From assembly GCF_000499785.1 (NCBI RefSeq), contig NZ_HG726023.1, forward strand, positions 188,534-252,533: 64,000 nucleotides of DNA, written 5' to 3'. The notes below the pieces were generated by a model that searched no databases, was not told the DNA's origin, and saw only the letters and a program-made list of their open reading frames with translations. Below, piece after piece: positions 33,305-42,057 of this stretch. Position 1 is the stretch's first letter. Each line of letters starts with the position of its first letter. A program made the position numbers and the translations under genes. The DNA is from Bacteroides neonati. Lineage in GTDB: Bacteria > Bacteroidota > Bacteroidia > Bacteroidales > Bacteroidaceae.

Positions 33305-33967
33305 ATGCAAGGATTACTGACTGACATAGAATTGGATATCCAGGAGCTGAGATACTTAACTGAAGCTTTTCTGCGAGAACCTAATGCAATGCTGCGTGAG
33401 GTGCTCAAACGCAATATCTTGCAAATGCGTGGTCGCCTGGACTCAATGCTACAACAACTCGACGTTGTAGAGCCTGTACAAGAAAAACGACCTATAGTAA
33501 AAGAGGCTATAGCCAAAGAACCTGTTGTAAAGGAAGAGGTAGCGGTAGCTGTGGTGCCGGTGGAAGCCCCGGTTATTGAAGCCCCGATTGCCGAAGCCCG
33601 AACTGTGGAAGCTCCGGTTATTGAAGCCCGAATTGTGGAAACCCCCGTTGCCGAAGAGAAGGTTATTGAAGAGCCGATCGTTGAAGAACCACTCGATAAG
33701 GACTGTGTGGAACCGACACCTATTTTGGCCGAACGCATTCGGACAGGTGCCGATTTGCGTCGTTCCATCAGCTTGAACGACTCCTTTCGCTTTTCGCGCG
33801 AGTTATTTGGACATGATCCGGAATTGATGAATCGCGTCTTGCAACAGATAGGAGAGATGAGCTCATATCAGGCGGCCGTTTCATTTCTTACCTCCAAAGT
33901 ACATGTGGAAGAAGAAAACGAAGCGATGAATGATTTGCTCGAACTCCTCAAAAAATATTTTAATTAA
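33305..33967 (+). CDS. hypothetical protein with Val/Glu/Pro/Ala repeat region
   Basis: 220 residues, function unrecognised. The N-terminal helical part (about 1-55, L-L-T-D-I-E-L-D-I-Q-E-L-R-Y-L-T-E-A) is followed by a 70-residue low-complexity segment of degenerate V-(I/V)-E-A-P/V-E-T-P-V-A-E-E repeats. A helical C-terminal domain follows (about 145-220) with L-R-R-S-I-S-L-N-D-S-F-R-F-S-R-E-L-F and S-S-Y-Q-A-A-V-S-F-L. No signal peptide or membrane helix. The start at 33305 is favoured by the promoter just upstream. It precedes rsmI by 17 bp, so they are co-transcribed. Confidence 0.8.
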   Translation: MQGLLTDIELDIQELRYLTEAFLREPNAMLREVLKRNILQMRGRLDSMLQQLDVVEPVQEKRPIVKEAIAKEPVVKEEVAVAVVPVEAPVIEAPIAEARTVEAPVIEARIVETPVAEEKVIEEPIVEEPLDKDCVEPTPILAERIRTGADLRRSISLNDSFRFSRELFGHDPELMNRVLQQIGEMSSYQAAVSFLTSKVHVEEENEAMNDLLELLKKYFN

Positions 33968-33984
33968 TCAGATAAGCCGATTAT

Positions 33985-34659
33985 ATGGGAAAGTTATACG
34001 TTGTACCCACACCTGTGGGCAATCTGGAAGATATGACCTTTCGGGCCATCAGGGTGTTGAAGGAAGCCGATTTAATATTGGCCGAAGACACACGTACTTC
34101 CGGCATTCTACTGAAACATTTTGAAATCAAGAATTCAATGCAATCGCACCATAAATTTAATGAACATAAGATGGTAGAGAGCGTTGTTAATAGAATAAAG
34201 GCAGGCGAAACAATCGCTTTGATATCCGATGCAGGTACCCCCGGTATATCCGATCCCGGATTTCTGGTTGTTCGCGAATGTGTGCGCAACGGTATCGAAG
34301 TTCAGTGCCTTCCGGGTGCTACTGCTTTTGTTCCTGCTTTGGTTGCCTCGGGGCTGCCCAATGAGAAGTTCTGCTTTGAAGGCTTTTTGCCGCAAAAGAA
34401 AGGACGAATGACCAAACTCAAATCATTGGTTGAGGAGCCCCGGACGATGGTTTTTTATGAATCACCCCATCGGTTATTAAAAACATTGACTCAGTTTGCC
34501 GAGTATTTTGGTGCCGACAGACAAGCAACCGTATCGCGCGAAATATCCAAGATGTACGAGCAAACCGTACGCGGTAGTTTGGCCGAGCTGATAGAACACT
34601 TTACCGCCACCGATCCTCGTGGCGAGATTGTGATTGTAGTAGGAGGAATAGACAATTAA
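33985..34659 (+). CDS. rsmI: 16S rRNA (cytidine1402-2'-O)-methyltransferase
   Basis: SAM-dependent methyltransferase modifying C1402 of 16S rRNA. The start is V-V-P-T-P-V-G-N-L-E-D-M-T-F-R-A-I, with L-I-L-A-E-D-T-R-T-S and A-L-I-S-D-A-G-T-P-G-I-S-D-P-G, then L-P-G-A-T-A-F-V-P-A-L and F-Y-E-S-P-H-R. All are hallmark RsmI/tetrapyrrole-methylase-fold motifs. 224 residues, slightly shorter than E. coli RsmI (286), as common in Bacteroidota. Confidence 0.95.
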   Translation: MGKLYVVPTPVGNLEDMTFRAIRVLKEADLILAEDTRTSGILLKHFEIKNSMQSHHKFNEHKMVESVVNRIKAGETIALISDAGTPGISDPGFLVVRECVRNGIEVQCLPGATAFVPALVASGLPNEKFCFEGFLPQKKGRMTKLKSLVEEPRTMVFYESPHRLLKTLTQFAEYFGADRQATVSREISKMYEQTVRGSLAELIEHFTATDPRGEIVIVVGGIDN

Positions 34660-34696
34660 AATAACTTCATTAACAAAAAACGTAAAACGTAAGCGT

Positions 34697-35554
34697 ATGA
34701 AAAAGTTAGCAGTTTTATTTGTGTGTGTAGCCACTTTGGCTTCGTGTGATAGTTTTAAGGGTGGAAATAAAGACCTTAAAGCTGAGAATGATTCTCTTTT
34801 ATTAGAGTTGAGTCAACGTAATTCAGAATTGGACGAGATGATGGGTACTTTCAATGAGATTCAAGAAGGTTTCCGTCAGATAAATGTAGCCGAAAGCCGT
34901 GTTGACTTGCAGCGAGGCACCATAACCGAGAATGCAGCAACCGCTAAACAACAGATTGCTTCGGATATCGAGTTCATCACTAAGCAGATGGAAGAGAACA
35001 AAGCGCAGATTGCAAAGTTACAGTCGATGCTTAAAAACAGCAAGAACAGCTCAGCTCAGTTGAAAAAGGCTGTTGAGTCTCTTACTGCCGAGTTGGCTTC
35101 TAAGCAACAACGTATCGAAGAACTTCAAACAGAGTTGGCATCGAAGAATATCCGTATTCAAGAGTTAGATGCTGCCGTTAGCGGTCTGTCTGCCGATAAA
35201 GAATCACTGACTGCCGAGAATGAGGCAAAAGCTAAAACAGTTGCAGCCCAGGATAAGGACTTGAATGCAGCTTGGTTTGTATTCGGAACAAAATCTGAAT
35301 TGAAATCTCAGAAGATTCTTCAGAGCGGAGACGTATTGAAGAGTGCCGATTTCAACAAGGATTATTTTACTCAGATCGATATTCGTACAACGAAAGAGAT
35401 CAAGTTGTATTCTAAACGTGCCGAACTGTTGACCACCCATCCTACCGGTTCTTACGAATTGGTAAAAGATGATAAGGGACAACTGATTCTGAAAATAACT
35501 AATCCGAAAGAATTCTGGAGTGTATCCAAGTATTTGGTGATCCAAGTAAGATAA
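34697..35554 (+). CDS. coiled-coil lipoprotein
   Basis: 285 residues, function unrecognised. The signal peptide MKKLAVLFVCVATLASC has lipobox L-A-S-C (Cys17). Residues ~25-190 are dominated by heptad-rich, Leu/Glu/Lys/Gln sequence (e.g. ELASKQQRIEELQTELASKN) predicting a long coiled coil. A compact C-terminal domain (about 195-285) contains F-V-F-G-T-K-S-E-L and ends L-V-I-Q-V-R. It shares one base with the start of the next gene (TAATG), implying coupling. Confidence 0.85.
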   Translation: MKKLAVLFVCVATLASCDSFKGGNKDLKAENDSLLLELSQRNSELDEMMGTFNEIQEGFRQINVAESRVDLQRGTITENAATAKQQIASDIEFITKQMEENKAQIAKLQSMLKNSKNSSAQLKKAVESLTAELASKQQRIEELQTELASKNIRIQELDAAVSGLSADKESLTAENEAKAKTVAAQDKDLNAAWFVFGTKSELKSQKILQSGDVLKSADFNKDYFTQIDIRTTKEIKLYSKRAELLTTHPTGSYELVKDDKGQLILKITNPKEFWSVSKYLVIQVR

Positions 35555-36246
35555 TGAAATACAAAAACCTCTTTTTTGATTTAGACGATACATTGTGGGC
35601 ATTTTCGGCCAATGCACGCGATACATTTGAAGAAATGTATTTTAAACATGGGTTGGATGCACTGTTTGATTCCTTCACACACTTCTACTCGCTCTATCAG
35701 AAGCGAAACCACGAATTGTGGGTGGAATATGGAAACGGACAAATCACCAAAGAGGAACTCAATTGCCAACGCTTTCTGTATCCTCTCGAGGCAGTAGGCG
35801 TTGGCAATTCTGCTTTAGCAAAGCAGTATTCCGATGATTTCTTTGCCGTTATTCCTACCAAGAAACGGTTGATGCCTCATGCAATAGAGGTACTCGAATA
35901 CCTTTCGGGTCACTATAACCTCTATATCTTATCCAATGGCTTTCGGGAGCTGCAAGCCAAAAAGATGCATTCGGGAGGCATTCATCACTATTTTAAGAAG
36001 GTGATTCTCTCTGATGATCTGGGTGTAATGAAGCCTTGGCCCGATATCTTTCACTTTGCTCTTTCGGCTACCCAGTCCGAACTCAAAGAATCGCTCATGA
36101 TTGGCGATAGCTGGGATGCCGATATGGTAGGAGCCCATGGCGTGGGCATGCATCATGCTTTTTACAACGTATCCGGACGCACCGAATACCCTTTTCAGCC
36201 GACTTATCAACTAAACGACCTCAAAGAGTTAATCGAACTGTTGTAG
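35554..36246 (+). CDS. YjjG-type HAD hydrolase (nucleotidase)
   Basis: 230-residue HAD phosphatase of the YjjG subgroup. Motif I is F-F-D-L-D-D-T-L-W, motif II L-S-N-G-F, and motif III/IV V-M-K-P-W-P-D-I-F ... M-I-G-D-S-W-D-A-D. E. coli YjjG removes phosphate from non-canonical pyrimidine nucleotides, and a similar house-cleaning role is inferred. It is coupled to the upstream lipoprotein gene through a shared base. Confidence 0.88.
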   Translation: MKYKNLFFDLDDTLWAFSANARDTFEEMYFKHGLDALFDSFTHFYSLYQKRNHELWVEYGNGQITKEELNCQRFLYPLEAVGVGNSALAKQYSDDFFAVIPTKKRLMPHAIEVLEYLSGHYNLYILSNGFRELQAKKMHSGGIHHYFKKVILSDDLGVMKPWPDIFHFALSATQSELKESLMIGDSWDADMVGAHGVGMHHAFYNVSGRTEYPFQPTYQLNDLKELIELL

Positions 36247-36271
36247 CATTAATAGAATAATTGTAATTTTG
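36241..36271 (+). promoter_or_regulatory. promoter of marC
   Basis: TTG (36241-36243), 20 nt, TAATTTTG (36264-36271). Confidence 0.7.
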
Positions 36272-36302
36272 CATATATTATCAATCGTATAAACATGCAA
36301 TT

Positions 36303-36947
36303 ATGGATGCTCTATTACCTTTTTTCCTACTTTGCTTCACTTCTTTTTTCACGTTGACCAACCCACTCGGAACGATGCCCGTGTTCTTAACCATGACCAA
36401 TGGCATGAACAACAAAGAGCGTCAGGCCATTGTGCGCCGGGCTACCATTGTTTCCTTTATCACACTGATGGTATTTGTCTTTGCCGGTCAGTTTCTTTTC
36501 AAGTTTTTCGGTATCTCTACCAATGGTTTTCGCATTGCAGGCGGAGTCATTATCTTCAAGATCGGTTTTGATATGTTGCAGGCTCGCTATACTCCCATGA
36601 AGCTAAAAGACGAAGAGATTAAAACGTATGCCGATGATATTTCCATAACCCCCTTGGGTATTCCGATGCTCTGTGGTCCGGGTGCTATTGCCAACGCCAT
36701 TGTGCTGATGCAAGATGCTACCTCGTATGAAATGAAAGGTGTACTTATTGGTACCATCGCCCTTATTTACTTTATTACGTTCCTGATTCTTCGCGCCTCG
36801 ACGCGTTTGGTGAAACTACTTGGCGAAACGGGCAATAATGTCATGATGCGATTGATGGGACTTATCTTGATGGTAATAGCCGTAGAATGTTTCGTGAGTG
36901 GATTGCGGCCTATCTTGGTTGGGATATTGAAAGAGGGATTATTGTAG
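36303..36947 (+). CDS. MarC family integral membrane protein
   Basis: 214 residues, six predicted helices, MarC/YchE family of the inner membrane, function unproven (the link to multiple antibiotic resistance in E. coli was withdrawn). Typical motifs are T-N-P-L-G-T-M-P-V-F, F-R-I-A-G-G-V-I-I-F-K-I-G-F-D-M-L and TPLGIPMLCGPGAI. It is a single gene, converging on the left-hand SusD gene with a shared terminator. Confidence 0.93.
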   Translation: MDALLPFFLLCFTSFFTLTNPLGTMPVFLTMTNGMNNKERQAIVRRATIVSFITLMVFVFAGQFLFKFFGISTNGFRIAGGVIIFKIGFDMLQARYTPMKLKDEEIKTYADDISITPLGIPMLCGPGAIANAIVLMQDATSYEMKGVLIGTIALIYFITFLILRASTRLVKLLGETGNNVMMRLMGLILMVIAVECFVSGLRPILVGILKEGLL

Positions 36948-37012
36948 CTAATACAGGCTCACCAAGAAAGCAATACAGTTTTTCCTATGTAAAACTCTTC
37001 TAATAGTAAGAA

Positions 37013-37070
37013 TATAACAAAACCAATTAAATTGATCTTCAATAAATCAATTTAACTGGTTTTTGTTATA
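37013..37070. terminator. bidirectional terminator between marC and silent SusD1
   Basis: Arms 37013-37036 and 37046-37070 pair over ~24 bp with one bulge and one mismatch (core TTAAATTGAT/ATCAATTTAA), ending in T-rich tracts on both strands. Confidence 0.85.
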
Positions 37071-37115
37071 TTCAAGATACTGCTAGCCTCTTTTTATTTA
37101 AAAGAGTGTATTGTT

Positions 37116-38612
37116 TTAATATCCTGGATTCTGTTGAGCTTTTAGATTCGCATTTACATTTGTTTCTGTAACAGGAATAGGAAGGATAGCTCTAAAATAC
37201 TTTCTATCAAACTTCCGTGATTCAACATTTAATGAATAATGATATCCCTGATCCTTAGAATCGGTATAGCGTGTTATCGTTTCATTGTTTCTCATTGCAT
37301 CGAAGAAACGTTGTCCCTCACCAATCAGCTCTTTTCTTCTTTCAATTAAAATACGTTCTAAGGTAACGTTAGCGGCTTCTATAGCAACTGCATCCGGGTT
37401 AGCCCTTTGTACAATAGCATTCAAATACAATGCTGCTTTATCTTGGCTATTTCCTAATTTCACAGCAGCTTCTGCCGCGTTTAGGTAAACTTCAGACAAT
37501 CGGAGCAATGGTAATGAATTAAGGCGCATTTCACCCGATTTTGGATCAGCGGGAAACTTGTTTATGAAGATCTTGGCTTTTCCGTATTGCTTGATTAAAC
37601 CCGCGTCGCTTAGAGCTGGTAAAATAACATCCAGACGTATGTCTTTCGGGTCTTTGCTTAACATTTCAGTGAAGCTTTTAGTTACAATGGCATCTGCATA
37701 CCCATCTTCGTTGAGCAAATAAGCAATTCCTTCACGGTCTGTCCAGTCATCATTACTATTATTCAATACTTCAAAAATCATTTCATTAGTATGACTTCCG
37801 TTTTCTTTCTGCCAAGCATCCACGTATTCTTCTGTAGTCCATAATTTGTAAGGAGAATTTTTGATGATATCTTCAGCTGTTGCCAGTGCATTTACATTAT
37901 CTCCTTTAGTTAAATATACTCTTGCTAATAAGGCTTTAGCCGACCAAAGATTGATGTACCCTTGTGTTTTTCCCGTTGCTAGAAAAGTTGAATTAATAGC
38001 ACTGTTTAAGTCTTTAATTACCTGAGTATATACCTCCGCTACCGTATTTCTTGAGGGAAGTGCCTCTTTTTCTAAGGGTTCTAATATAATTGGTATTCCT
38101 AGTGATGCACCATTGTCAGCAGTATATGGCATGCTATAGATCCTCACCAGATCAAAATGAACCAATGCTCTGACAACCAATGCTTCCGAGTAAATTTTCC
38201 CAATCTGCTCTTCTTTTGCATCCGTAACCTTTTTATTATCAATAGCTTGGATTAATCGATTAGCACGACGAAGAACATTATACGGTACATTCCACATATT
38301 GGGTGCATCATCTACTGTATAACGCATTTCATAACACGATGATGAACGCATGCCTTGCGTTCTTGCCTGCATGTCTTCTCCGCGTACATCGCCATAGTAA
38401 AACATTCGTGCTGCATAATAACTTGTATAGGTAGAGTTTCCCTGTAAACCATCGTACATACCGGTACGAGCTGTAAGTGCATCATTGTAGTTAGTGATAG
38501 CTTCGCTAGTGGGAATACCGTCCGCTGGCTTAGTATCTAGCCAATCGTTACCGCATGAGACTAGTCCCAGTATAGTAACCGTTAATGCGATTGATTTATA
38601 TATCTTTTTCAT
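37116..38612 (-). CDS. SusD/RagB lipoprotein of silent module 1
   Basis: 498-residue outer-membrane surface glycan/nutrient-binding lipoprotein. The signal peptide is MKKIYKSIALTVTILGLVSC (Cys20), then G-N-D-W-L-D-T-K-P. The TPR-like N-terminal half has A-L-V-V-R-A-L-V-H-F-D-L-V-R-I-Y, and the C-terminal SusD part has E-V-Y-L-N-A-A-E-A, E-R-R-K-E-L-I-G-E-G-Q-R-F-F-D and ends NLKAQQNPGY. It lies 32 bp behind the beheaded SusC1 and is probably unexpressed unless inversion supplies a promoter. Confidence 0.92.
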   Translation of the reverse strand: MKKIYKSIALTVTILGLVSCGNDWLDTKPADGIPTSEAITNYNDALTARTGMYDGLQGNSTYTSYYAARMFYYGDVRGEDMQARTQGMRSSSCYEMRYTVDDAPNMWNVPYNVLRRANRLIQAIDNKKVTDAKEEQIGKIYSEALVVRALVHFDLVRIYSMPYTADNGASLGIPIILEPLEKEALPSRNTVAEVYTQVIKDLNSAINSTFLATGKTQGYINLWSAKALLARVYLTKGDNVNALATAEDIIKNSPYKLWTTEEYVDAWQKENGSHTNEMIFEVLNNSNDDWTDREGIAYLLNEDGYADAIVTKSFTEMLSKDPKDIRLDVILPALSDAGLIKQYGKAKIFINKFPADPKSGEMRLNSLPLLRLSEVYLNAAEAAVKLGNSQDKAALYLNAIVQRANPDAVAIEAANVTLERILIERRKELIGEGQRFFDAMRNNETITRYTDSKDQGYHYSLNVESRKFDRKYFRAILPIPVTETNVNANLKAQQNPGY

Positions 38613-38644
38613 AATTATTTCTGAATACTTTGTTTTTACTAAAA

Positions 38645-41476
38645 TTAGAAACCAATCTCGAAACCAAATGTTACAGTTCTAAGTGCTGGGGTTTCGAAAG
38701 TGCTAAGACCATTCGCTGGTACTTCAGGATCAATGTACATGCCTTTTGCCTTCCATGTAAGCAGATTATTACCAGATACATATGCTCTTAACTTGTTAAT
38801 ACCTGCTTTCTCTGACCATTTTGCTGGCAAGGTAAAACCGAGAGACATGTTCTTGAGGCGTAAGTGATCGGTCGACAATAACCAGCGAGAAGAGGCTATA
38901 TTCCTATTTCCATAAGCGAATTGAGGTAATTTAGCATTATCACCCTCTTTCTGCCATGTATCTTCTATCTTATAGTAGCTTGGGATGTTACCTAAATAAT
39001 GATAGGTACCACCATTTGATTGCAACCAACTAGCTCTATCATACACATGACCGCCCAATGAATATGTCAGGGTAAAATTAAAGTCTATAAATTTCCAGCT
39101 GATATAATTGGTTAAACCACCTTGTAGCGTTGGTTGAATAGAGCCTATGATTGTCTTATTAGCTTTTGAAGAAACAGTTGTAGTTTCACGGCTTCCGTCT
39201 TCGCCATTAATGTAATACGACTCCTTACCTGTTTTAGGGTCAACTCCTGCATATTCGTAAGCGTAGATAGAGTAATAGGGTTCGCCAACACGATTAATCA
39301 TAACGCCACTTATTACTTCTTGCTGCTCACCATCTAATTTTGTTAGAGTATTATTATTGTGTCCCACATTTAACGCTGTAGTCCACAGTAATTCTTTATT
39401 TTGTATATTAGTTGATTTTATTTCTAGCTCGAAACCACGATTTCTCATAGATCCTACGTTTACCAACATATTACTAACACCATCAGAGTCGATAACGCCA
39501 ATAGCAGCGGAAATGGGTTTATCCATTAATAAGTCCTTGGTGTCACGATTATACCATTCAGCAGAAATCGACAATCTGTTGAACAATGTAACATCAATAC
39601 CAATGTTAGTAGCATAATTTTTCTCCCATTTCAATTGAGGGTTATAAAAACGAGCTTCCGCAGAGCCACCACTACCATTATAGTTGTAACCAAATTCGTA
39701 AACTCCCATATATCCATAATAATCGGCTGGCTGTGTACCGTTTACGCCATAAGATGCGCGTATTTTGGCATCAGTAATGATGTCTGATACAGATTCCATG
39801 AATTTCTCTTGCGAAAGTCTCCAAGATCCTGACACAGACCAGAAATCGCCCCAACGACTTTCTCTTGCCAGACGAGAACTTCCATCACGACGGAAGCTGG
39901 CACTAGCATAATATCTTCCACTAAAATCATAATTCAAGCGACCCAAATAAGAGGTCATACGATAGCTTTGAATATTACTTGAACCTTTCGATACTCCTGC
40001 ATTTGTTATCTCAGGCAAGAAAGAAGGATACGTATTACCATTGGTATATGTATAATCATACTTATAGTCTTCTGTTTCAAATCCAAGTAAGAAGTCAATA
40101 TTGTGCCGGTTGAATGTTTTAACATACGACAATTGAGTCTGCGTATTCAATTTGCTCCGATTCATCATATAGCGTTGGAATACACCTTTTGAAGAGCGGC
40201 CATCGTTGCTACGTGGATCCCACCATACACGATTGTTGGTTTGATTAAAATCGTAACCCAAAGTTTCTTTTAGGTTTAAATTATCCCAAACATTCCAAGT
40301 TGCGGACAATGAATTCATCGTACGAATAATGCCGCTGCGGTCGTAATTGTAAGTTGCTGTCTGTAAAGGATTTGCGCCATTTAAAGCGGGGAAAACATTA
40401 CTGAAAGTTCCATCTTCATTGTAGGGATAAGTAGAGGGAGAGGCAGTCATTGCCACACACATAATGGGGCTAGAAAAGCTTGTACCCTCTGAATTAACAT
40501 TCTGATTAGAACTAGTAAACATGGTACTTGCTTCTAACGTTACTCTGTCTGCTTTGTGAGTAAGATTAGCACGTCCAGTTATACGTTCATAGCCAGAATT
40601 TAATGTAATACCCTCTTGTTTTGTATACCCCAGAGAAGTATAGAATTTAGTCTTTTCACTTCCACCTTGAGCATTTACTTCGTAGTTTTGGTGACTACCA
40701 TTCTTAAATAGAATACTTTCCCAATCGGTGTATCCATTTTTAGGTTTAGCAGCAAATCCATCAATCTTACTGTCTGCATAAGCCTGAGCTTCTGCCTCAG
40801 AATTTCCACTGTTTTTTGCATAATTAACCAACCCTAAATGAAGCAACTCACGCCTATCTTCACCGTTAAGAGTTGGACGATAATCAATGGCTCTATTGGA
40901 AAACCCCCAGTCTGCTCTGAGATTGATCTTCATTTTGCCAGAAGAACCCTTCTTAGTTGTAATAACAATCACACCATTAGCAGCACGTGAACCGTAAAGA
41001 GAAGCTGCTGCAGCATCTTTAATCACAGTCATCGATTCAATATCATTGCTATTGATTGTAGATAATAAACTATTACCTGCATCAGAGTAACTAAATCCAC
41101 TGGCATTACCAACCATAACGGGCACTCCATCAATAACATACAGTGGATTATTCCCTGCGTTGATCGATCCCATACCACGTATGCGAACAGACTCAACAGC
41201 ACCCGGTTGTCCCGAGGTAGATGTGACTTGAACTCCCGCTACAGCACCTGCTAATTTGTCTTGCACGCTTAATGAAGGTATGTCTTGAAGTTTTTCAGTC
41301 GTGATACTCGAAGCAGCTCCTGTAAACGATGATTTCTTGAAGTTACCATAACCTGTAACAACGACCTCGTCAAGCATCTCATTATCAGGCTTAAGCGATG
41401 CTTTTACGTAGCTTTTAATACCCACTTCTTGAGTCATCATACCGATGTAAGAAATTTGCAAAGTTTTTGCAGAACT
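38645..41476 (-). CDS. SusC-like TonB receptor body, module 1 (5' end missing, silent)
   Basis: 944 codons of a SusC/RagA receptor, from S-S-A-K-T-L-Q-I-S-Y-I-G to the C-terminal aromatic end (T-F-G-F-E-I-G-F). It lacks signal peptide, start codon and the first ~67 residues (most of the CarboxypepD-regulatory-like domain). An in-frame TAA lies 15 codons upstream of the break. Present are the TonB-box-like L-D-E-V-V-V-T-G-Y-G, the plug (V-R-I-R-G-M-G-S-I-N-A-G-N-N-P-L-Y-V-I-D-G) and N-G-V-I-V-I-T-T-K-K-G. The break coincides with the shared AGTTCTGCAA site. Apparently a promoterless cassette awaiting inversion rather than a decaying gene, since the frame is intact. Confidence 0.88.
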   Translation of the reverse strand, partial: SSAKTLQISYIGMMTQEVGIKSYVKASLKPDNEMLDEVVVTGYGNFKKSSFTGAASSITTEKLQDIPSLSVQDKLAGAVAGVQVTSTSGQPGAVESVRIRGMGSINAGNNPLYVIDGVPVMVGNASGFSYSDAGNSLLSTINSNDIESMTVIKDAAAASLYGSRAANGVIVITTKKGSSGKMKINLRADWGFSNRAIDYRPTLNGEDRRELLHLGLVNYAKNSGNSEAEAQAYADSKIDGFAAKPKNGYTDWESILFKNGSHQNYEVNAQGGSEKTKFYTSLGYTKQEGITLNSGYERITGRANLTHKADRVTLEASTMFTSSNQNVNSEGTSFSSPIMCVAMTASPSTYPYNEDGTFSNVFPALNGANPLQTATYNYDRSGIIRTMNSLSATWNVWDNLNLKETLGYDFNQTNNRVWWDPRSNDGRSSKGVFQRYMMNRSKLNTQTQLSYVKTFNRHNIDFLLGFETEDYKYDYTYTNGNTYPSFLPEITNAGVSKGSSNIQSYRMTSYLGRLNYDFSGRYYASASFRRDGSSRLARESRWGDFWSVSGSWRLSQEKFMESVSDIITDAKIRASYGVNGTQPADYYGYMGVYEFGYNYNGSGGSAEARFYNPQLKWEKNYATNIGIDVTLFNRLSISAEWYNRDTKDLLMDKPISAAIGVIDSDGVSNMLVNVGSMRNRGFELEIKSTNIQNKELLWTTALNVGHNNNTLTKLDGEQQEVISGVMINRVGEPYYSIYAYEYAGVDPKTGKESYYINGEDGSRETTTVSSKANKTIIGSIQPTLQGGLTNYISWKFIDFNFTLTYSLGGHVYDRASWLQSNGGTYHYLGNIPSYYKIEDTWQKEGDNAKLPQFAYGNRNIASSRWLLSTDHLRLKNMSLGFTLPAKWSEKAGINKLRAYVSGNNLLTWKAKGMYIDPEVPANGLSTFETPALRTVTFGFEIGF
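41467..41476 (-). repeat. shufflon crossover site 1 (silent SusC1)
   Basis: AGTTCTGCAA on the minus strand, identical to the sites at 46629 and 50694. It is followed by an imperfect palindrome TGCAAA-AAC-TTTGCA. Confidence 0.75.
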
Positions 41477-42057
41477 GTATTGGTGTGTATTTTGCTGGTT
41501 ATTAGGTGATTAGTTTTTGTCTTTGAAACTGAATGATATTTTTTGAAAAAAATGCAACGTGCTTATTTATAAATGAATAAAATTCTTATCGACCTTTAAA
41601 GAGGCTGGATTCTTATGCTCGGAGATACCGCCTACCTTGCCGTTAAGAGGCTGTACAACAGTGTTGGTAAGTATGTTTTCGTGCAGCGTATATATCGAAA
41701 TGAAGTACTAAAGTCTACTTTATGTATTTTAATGTGAGTTTTAAGTATATAAATTTTACCTATTGCTCAGAAGTATGGTTATAGGTGAAAGGATAATCCG
41801 ATATATTTGAATAAAAAAATAATCGTAATAAAAAAAGATTTTTATTTTTGAGTGTTTTTTTGTTTTCATAGGATTCTTTATATGCAGCTATCATACCTGT
41901 AAAGTATCCCTTATCAAGAATATTACAAAATGAAAGTATAAAGAAAATGGAATGAGTAGATTTCAAACCCTTCGATTCGAAATCTATTCATTCCATCTCT
42001 CTGAATAGTAAAAAAAATACGCAGAATTACTGAGCTGTCATATTCTTCTTTTATTGA
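41477..42057. other. gene-free stretch between silent modules
   Basis: 581 bp, AT-rich, no supported gene. Around 41580-41690 a minus-strand frame of about 38 codons (contains N-T-V-V-Q-P-L-N-G-K-V-G-G) may be a coding remnant that I cannot identify. A hairpin lies near the right-hand end (listed separately). Confidence 0.5.
41948..41995 (-). terminator. hairpin terminator after silent SusD2
   Basis: TGGAATGAGTAGATTTC (41948-41964) and GAAATCTATTCATTCCA (41979-41995) match at 16 of 17 pairs. It lies ~60 bp past the SusD2 stop on the minus strand and is followed by a T-rich tract. Confidence 0.7.

Noticed and set aside
41461-41463. TTG at the head of the left silent SusC as a genuine start codon
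   Set aside because: It would give a receptor without signal peptide and begins mid-domain; the truncation at the shared site explains it better.
41760-41966. 68-codon frame between the silent modules
   Set aside because: AT-rich, low-complexity, no start context, ends in the terminator region of SusD2.
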